Below, in pieces: positions 60,656 through 64,000 of a DNA stretch of 64,000 bases. Both the position numbers and the translations under genes were made by a program. How positions within the stretch are numbered: position 1 is the stretch's first letter; every line of letters begins with the position of its first letter. Location of the stretch: positions 1-64,000 of the forward strand of contig NZ_FNLO01000016.1 of the NCBI RefSeq assembly GCF_900095735.1, written 5' to 3'. The DNA is from Chitinasiproducens palmae. GTDB lineage: Bacteria > Pseudomonadota > Gammaproteobacteria > Burkholderiales > Burkholderiaceae. The notes under the pieces are model-generated. The model ran no database searches, was not told where the DNA came from, and saw only the letters and a program-made list of their open reading frames with translations.

Positions 60656-61425
60656 ACATCCTCAATGTCAGCGGTCTGGTCAAACGCTACGGCGGACTGA
60701 CGGCGACCGACCATTTCGACCTGTCGGTCGCGCCCGGCGAAATCCACGCAATCATCGGCCCGAACGGCGCCGGCAAGAGCACGCTGATCGGCCAGATCTC
60801 AGGCGAATTGCGTCCCGACGAGGGCCGGCTCGTGTTCGAGGAACGGGACATCACGGCGCTGCCGATCGGGCGGCGCGCCCGGCTCGGACTGGCACGCTCG
60901 TACCAGATCACCTCGGTCCTGCACGAGTTCACAGCGCTGGAAAACGTCATGGTCGCCGTCAACGCGCAGGCGGGCAAGCGCTTCGGCTGCTGGCAGCCGA
61001 TGGCGGCAGCGCACGCCATTGCCGGGCCCGCGCTGGCGTTGCTCGAACAGGTCGGCCTTGGCGAACGTGCGCATGTGCCCGTTGCCGAGATGGCGCACGG
61101 CGAACACCGCCAACTGGAACTGGCGATGGCACTGGCCAGCTCGCCCCGGCTGCTTCTGCTCGACGAACCGATGGCCGGCATGAGTCAGGCGGAATCGGCA
61201 CAGATGACCGCGCTGTTGCGCACGCTCAAGGGACGCTGCGCGATCGTCCTGGTCGAGCACGACATGGATGCCGTGTTCGCGTTGGCCGACCGCATTACCG
61301 TGCTGGTGTACGGACGGGCGATCGCATGCGGCACGCCGGCGGCCATCCGGGCGGACGCGGCCGTGCGGAGCGCCTATCTGGGCGAGGACGAAGCCGTCCT
61401 CGACGCCGAAGGAGCCCACGCATGA
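60652..61425 (+). CDS. ABC ATPase, LivG type
   Basis: A 257-residue ATPase. Walker A is GPNGAGKST, Walker B is LLLLDEPMAGMSQAE, and the switch His is in LVEHDMDAVF. LivG-type features are LARSYQITSVLHEFTALENVMVA and the signature region VAEMAHGEHRQLELAMAL, in which the usual LSGG is replaced by MAHGE, a common LivG variation. ATGA overlaps on both sides tie it to LivM and LivF. Confidence 0.92.
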   Translation: MNILNVSGLVKRYGGLTATDHFDLSVAPGEIHAIIGPNGAGKSTLIGQISGELRPDEGRLVFEERDITALPIGRRARLGLARSYQITSVLHEFTALENVMVAVNAQAGKRFGCWQPMAAAHAIAGPALALLEQVGLGERAHVPVAEMAHGEHRQLELAMALASSPRLLLLDEPMAGMSQAESAQMTALLRTLKGRCAIVLVEHDMDAVFALADRITVLVYGRAIACGTPAAIRADAAVRSAYLGEDEAVLDAEGAHA

Positions 61426-62132
61426 CACGACTGCTTGCGGTACGGAACGTCGAAGCGTCGTACGGCGCCAGCCAGGCCCTGTTCGGGATCGATTTCGACG
61501 TCGACGAAGGACAGTTCGTGACCCTGCTCGGCCGCAACGGCATGGGCAAGTCCACGACCGTGAAGACGCTGACCGGACTGCTGCGCCCGACGCGCGGCAC
61601 CATCGTTCTCGACGGCCAACCCGTCCATGCACGAGCCTCGCATGTGGTGGCGCGAGCCGGTGTCGGCCTGGTGCCCGAGGGCCGCCACGTGTTTCCGACG
61701 CTCACGGTGCGCGAGAATCTGGTGGCGACGGCACACAACCGGCAGCGCAGCACGACGCCCTGGACGCTCGAACGCGTCTACCGCTTCTTCCCGCGACTGC
61801 GCGAGCGCGAACGCAACCTGGCCGCCAATCTATCGGGTGGCGAACAGCAGATGCTCGCGATCGGCCGGGCGCTGATGACCAATCCACGACTGTTGATCCT
61901 GGACGAGGCGACGGAAGGCCTGGCGCCGCTGATCCGGGAGGAAATCTGGCGTTGCCTGGCCGAGCTCAAACAGACCGGCTTGGCTATCATCTGCATCGAC
62001 AAGCACCTCGCGCCGCAGCTCGCGCTTGCCGATCGTCACTACGTGTTGGCGAAGGGACGCGTGGCATGGCGCGGCACGTCCGCCGAACTGCGGGCGCAGG
62101 CCGAGCGCCTGCGCAGCCACCTCAGCATCTAG
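61422..62132 (+). CDS. ABC ATPase, LivF type
   Basis: A 236-residue ATPase. Walker A is GRNGMGKST, the signature is LSGGEQQMLAIGRALMTNP, and Walker B is LLILDEATEGLAP. LLAVRNVEASYGASQALFGIDFDV and GLVPEGRHVFPTLTVRENL are the LivF type. The start ATG 61422 overlaps the LivG stop. It completes the five-gene importer; the formamidase-like hydrolase starts 22 nt later. Confidence 0.93.
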   Translation: MTRLLAVRNVEASYGASQALFGIDFDVDEGQFVTLLGRNGMGKSTTVKTLTGLLRPTRGTIVLDGQPVHARASHVVARAGVGLVPEGRHVFPTLTVRENLVATAHNRQRSTTPWTLERVYRFFPRLRERERNLAANLSGGEQQMLAIGRALMTNPRLLILDEATEGLAPLIREEIWRCLAELKQTGLAIICIDKHLAPQLALADRHYVLAKGRVAWRGTSAELRAQAERLRSHLSI

Positions 62133-62154
62133 CCACGCCCCTCGCGTTCACGCC

Positions 62155-63030
62155 ATGCCTTTCGATCTGACCTTCGCCGATCTCGCCGCGCGCGCGGTGC
62201 AATACAACGCGCGCGCTTCGGTCGCCGACTTCGACGCCGAGATGGCAAGCTATGCCGCGTTGGCGGCGCGCGCCCGGGCCGCGTGTCCGGGCATCCTCGA
62301 CCTGCCATACGGCATGGGGCGGGATGAACGGCTCGACCTGTTTCCTGTGCAAGCCGCGCGACAGCCGGCGCCGCTGCTCGTCTTCGTGCATGGCGGCTAC
62401 TGGCGCTCGCAGCGCAAGGAAGACGCCTGTTCGATGGTCCGCGCCTTCACTCACGCCGGGGTGGCGGTGGCGGTGGTCGAATACACGCTGCTGCCGGAGG
62501 CCACGCTGGCCGAAGTGGTGCGCGAGATACGCAGCGCGGTGGCATGGCTGTATCACAACGCGCGCACCTATGGCGCCGATCCGGAGCGGATACATGTCTG
62601 CGGCAGTTCCGCCGGCGCGCATCTCGCGGCGATGCTGCTGGCCGACACGTGGCAGGCCAGCTACCGCCTGCCGCAGGACGTCATCAAGGGCATCGTCGGG
62701 TTGAGCGGGCTGTACGACATACGGCCACTCTGCGACATCGGCGTCAACGACTGGCTGCGGCTGCATGTAGAGCAGGCCGCCGCGCTCAGCCCGGCGCTGC
62801 ACCTGCCGGCGTCCGCCCCCGACGTCGTGCTCTGCGTGGGCGGACTGGAAACCGACGGTTTCCGCCACCAGACATTCGATTTCCACGCGCGGCTGCGTGC
62901 GCGGGGCCTGCCTGTGCAACTGGTCGACAACACGCACTGCAATCACTTCAACCTGGTCAGCGAACTGGCCGAACCGGAGTCCGCGCTGTTTCGCGCGACG
63001 ATCGGCATGATCGGCAATACGCCCGTCTAG
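62155..63030 (+). CDS. arylformamidase-like alpha/beta hydrolase
   Basis: A 291-residue serine hydrolase. HGGYW (79-83) forms the oxyanion-hole motif diagnostic of eukaryotic-type arylformamidases (BNA7/AFMID), GSSAG (150-154) has nucleophile Ser152, and the C-terminal THCNHFN supplies the catalytic His. The family hydrolyses N-formylkynurenine to kynurenine, or related N-formyl aromatics. It is unrelated to the metal-dependent KynB usual in bacteria. As last gene of the nba-ABC island, 22 nt after LivF, it may act on the imported substrate before ring cleavage. The substrate is an inference. Confidence 0.82.
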   Translation: MPFDLTFADLAARAVQYNARASVADFDAEMASYAALAARARAACPGILDLPYGMGRDERLDLFPVQAARQPAPLLVFVHGGYWRSQRKEDACSMVRAFTHAGVAVAVVEYTLLPEATLAEVVREIRSAVAWLYHNARTYGADPERIHVCGSSAGAHLAAMLLADTWQASYRLPQDVIKGIVGLSGLYDIRPLCDIGVNDWLRLHVEQAAALSPALHLPASAPDVVLCVGGLETDGFRHQTFDFHARLRARGLPVQLVDNTHCNHFNLVSELAEPESALFRATIGMIGNTPV

Positions 63031-63426
63031 CGATCGACCGCGCCGTGGATCAATGCGGCGACAAACGGTTTGCGATCCATCGGAAGCGCCGCCCGGCCGC
63101 GCGCCTGCATGCGCCCATATGCGTCAGTGCCGGGCGGATGCCAATCATCGCCTGCTTTGGAGGTCGAAGGCATAGCGGCCTTCGTTGCGTCTCGCAGTGA
63201 CGCCGCCGACACGCTGCGGAATGGTTTTGGCGGGCGAACAAACCGTCGCGGTACCCTGCCAGCGACGGCGGACGCAATGCGTGTTCGCCGATGTTCGCTG
63301 GTGTCCGAATGGGTTCGCATGAACGCAGCGGACGCGCTGCGCCGCCGTTCGAGGCGAGACGTCGGCTGAGCGTGCTTGAGCGTGCCTGCCGGGTGCTCAG
63401 GCGCGCGAACATGCCTGAGAGCCTGT
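63031..63426. other. intergenic after the nba island, no gene supported
   Basis: 396 nt between the hydrolase and the convergent transposase-like gene. There is no recognisable ORF, and I see no REP-like palindrome that would be expected next to a RAYT. No clear terminator. Confidence 0.4.
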
Positions 63427-63996
63427 CTAAGCGTCGTCGCCCGATACCCGGCGCGCGGCGCCGGGGCGGCGGCCGCGCGGTAGCGGCGCCGCGCGGCGGC
63501 TTGCCTGGCGACCGTGGCGGGCCAGGAACGCCTCGCTGGCCAACGCCCAGCCTTTCTCCGTCGCCTGCTCAATCTCGTGCCGCGCTGCCGCGTCGACTGG
63601 CTGCTCCGCCGCGTCACGATAGGCGCGCTGCCGTTCGAACGGCGTATTGCCGAGCGACCAGTACAGCGCATGGTCCACGACCAGCGGGTCGACCGTCAGG
63701 CCGACGTGGTGCGCATGGCTGGACCAGCGATACGCAGCAGCCTCGGCCGCAAGCCCGCGCTCGGCGGCAGCCGCCTCGATGCCACGCGAGCACAGCAATA
63801 GATAACGCTCGGGTTCCAGCACGGTTGCACGGTAGCGGCTCTCCCATAACGAGCCCTCGCGCCCGTGGCGACGATTGAAGTAGCTGACATAGCGACGCCC
63901 AACCGCCTGCACGAGCGCGGACATCGCGCGCGCGTCGGGCGGCGTTCCCAGCCACCGCACCGAGTCGTCGAGCAGGACATAAGCATGCAGCGCCAC
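63427..63996 (-). CDS. REP-associated tyrosine transposase-like protein, 5' end outside window
   Basis: A partial RAYT/IS200-type (Y1) transposase-like protein, 189 codons visible, continuing past the right edge. LHAYVLLDDSVRW followed by MSALVQAVGRRYVSYFNRRHGREGSLWESRYRATVLEPERYLLLCSRGIEAAAAERGL is the characteristic family block; YVSYFNRRHGREGSLWE is the conserved part. The metal-binding HxH motif, usually NHVHLL in this position, reads DDSVRWLG, so both histidines are lost. C-terminus is Arg/Ala-rich. It may be an immobile, domesticated or decayed copy. Confidence 0.75.
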   Translation of the reverse strand: MALHAYVLLDDSVRWLGTPPDARAMSALVQAVGRRYVSYFNRRHGREGSLWESRYRATVLEPERYLLLCSRGIEAAAAERGLAAEAAAYRWSSHAHHVGLTVDPLVVDHALYWSLGNTPFERQRAYRDAAEQPVDAAARHEIEQATEKGWALASEAFLARHGRQASRRAAPLPRGRRPGAARRVSGDDA

Positions 63997-64000
63997 GCGT

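Overview
This is a GC-rich chromosomal segment from a betaproteobacterium, most likely a member of the Burkholderiaceae. The main evidence is gene order. One long leftward block runs mlaFEDACB, an ABC-2 exporter pair, bolA-like, murA, hisGDCBHAFIE, a DUF4870 protein and tatABC. It is followed by a DegQ/DegS-type protease, a Nif3-like protein, sspA, sspB and tRNA-Thr. Adjacent genes often overlap by an ATGA, as expected for tightly coupled operons. I cannot name the species from the sequence alone.

Layout, left to right. Positions 1-5,950 hold mixed metabolic genes: the 3' part of an MHS-family symporter, a RidA + PLP ammonia-lyase pair, an AraC-type regulator, a DUF2945 protein, a MarC membrane protein and a PBP7-type peptidase. 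Positions 6,386-10,442 hold a four-gene exopolysaccharide O-acetylation module (SGNH, AlgF-like, AlgI-like, AlgJ-like) matching the wssFGHI order of acetylated-cellulose loci, with no polysaccharide synthase nearby. Positions 10,810-12,318 encode a low-complexity 502-residue orphan protein. Positions 12,666-14,581 hold a fluoride-resistance unit: a fluoride riboswitch, a CLC-F-type antiporter and a translationally coupled DUF190 protein. Positions 14,910-36,920 are the conserved core block listed above.

Positions 37,115-40,649 are the thiamine genes thiO-thiS-thiG-thiE behind a TPP riboswitch with a visible promoter. Positions 40,901-50,473 hold an SbmA/YddA-type ABC transporter, a DUF218/YdcF-like protein carrying a large Ala-rich insertion, and gltBD (glutamate synthase). 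A gene-poor 0.86-kb stretch with a 13-G tract and decamer repeats precedes a general porin. Positions 52,772-63,030 are a 3-hydroxyanthranilate (kynurenine/2-nitrobenzoate type) degradation island. It contains a LysR regulator, nbaE, nbaF, nbaC, nbaD, a complete branched-chain-amino-acid-type ABC importer, and an arylformamidase-like hydrolase. The window closes with a truncated REP-associated (RAYT-type) transposase whose HxH motif is degenerate.

The most interesting points are these: the self-contained import, deformylation and ring-cleavage island, whose active-site residues match the characterised enzymes position by position; an altered second metal knuckle in NbaC; the synthase-less acetylation module; the fluoride riboswitch with an explicit mutually exclusive hairpin; and the absence of petABC (cytochrome bc1) and of a HIT protein from places where related genomes are expected to carry them. 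Statements about families and related genomes are from general knowledge. No database search or alignment was run.
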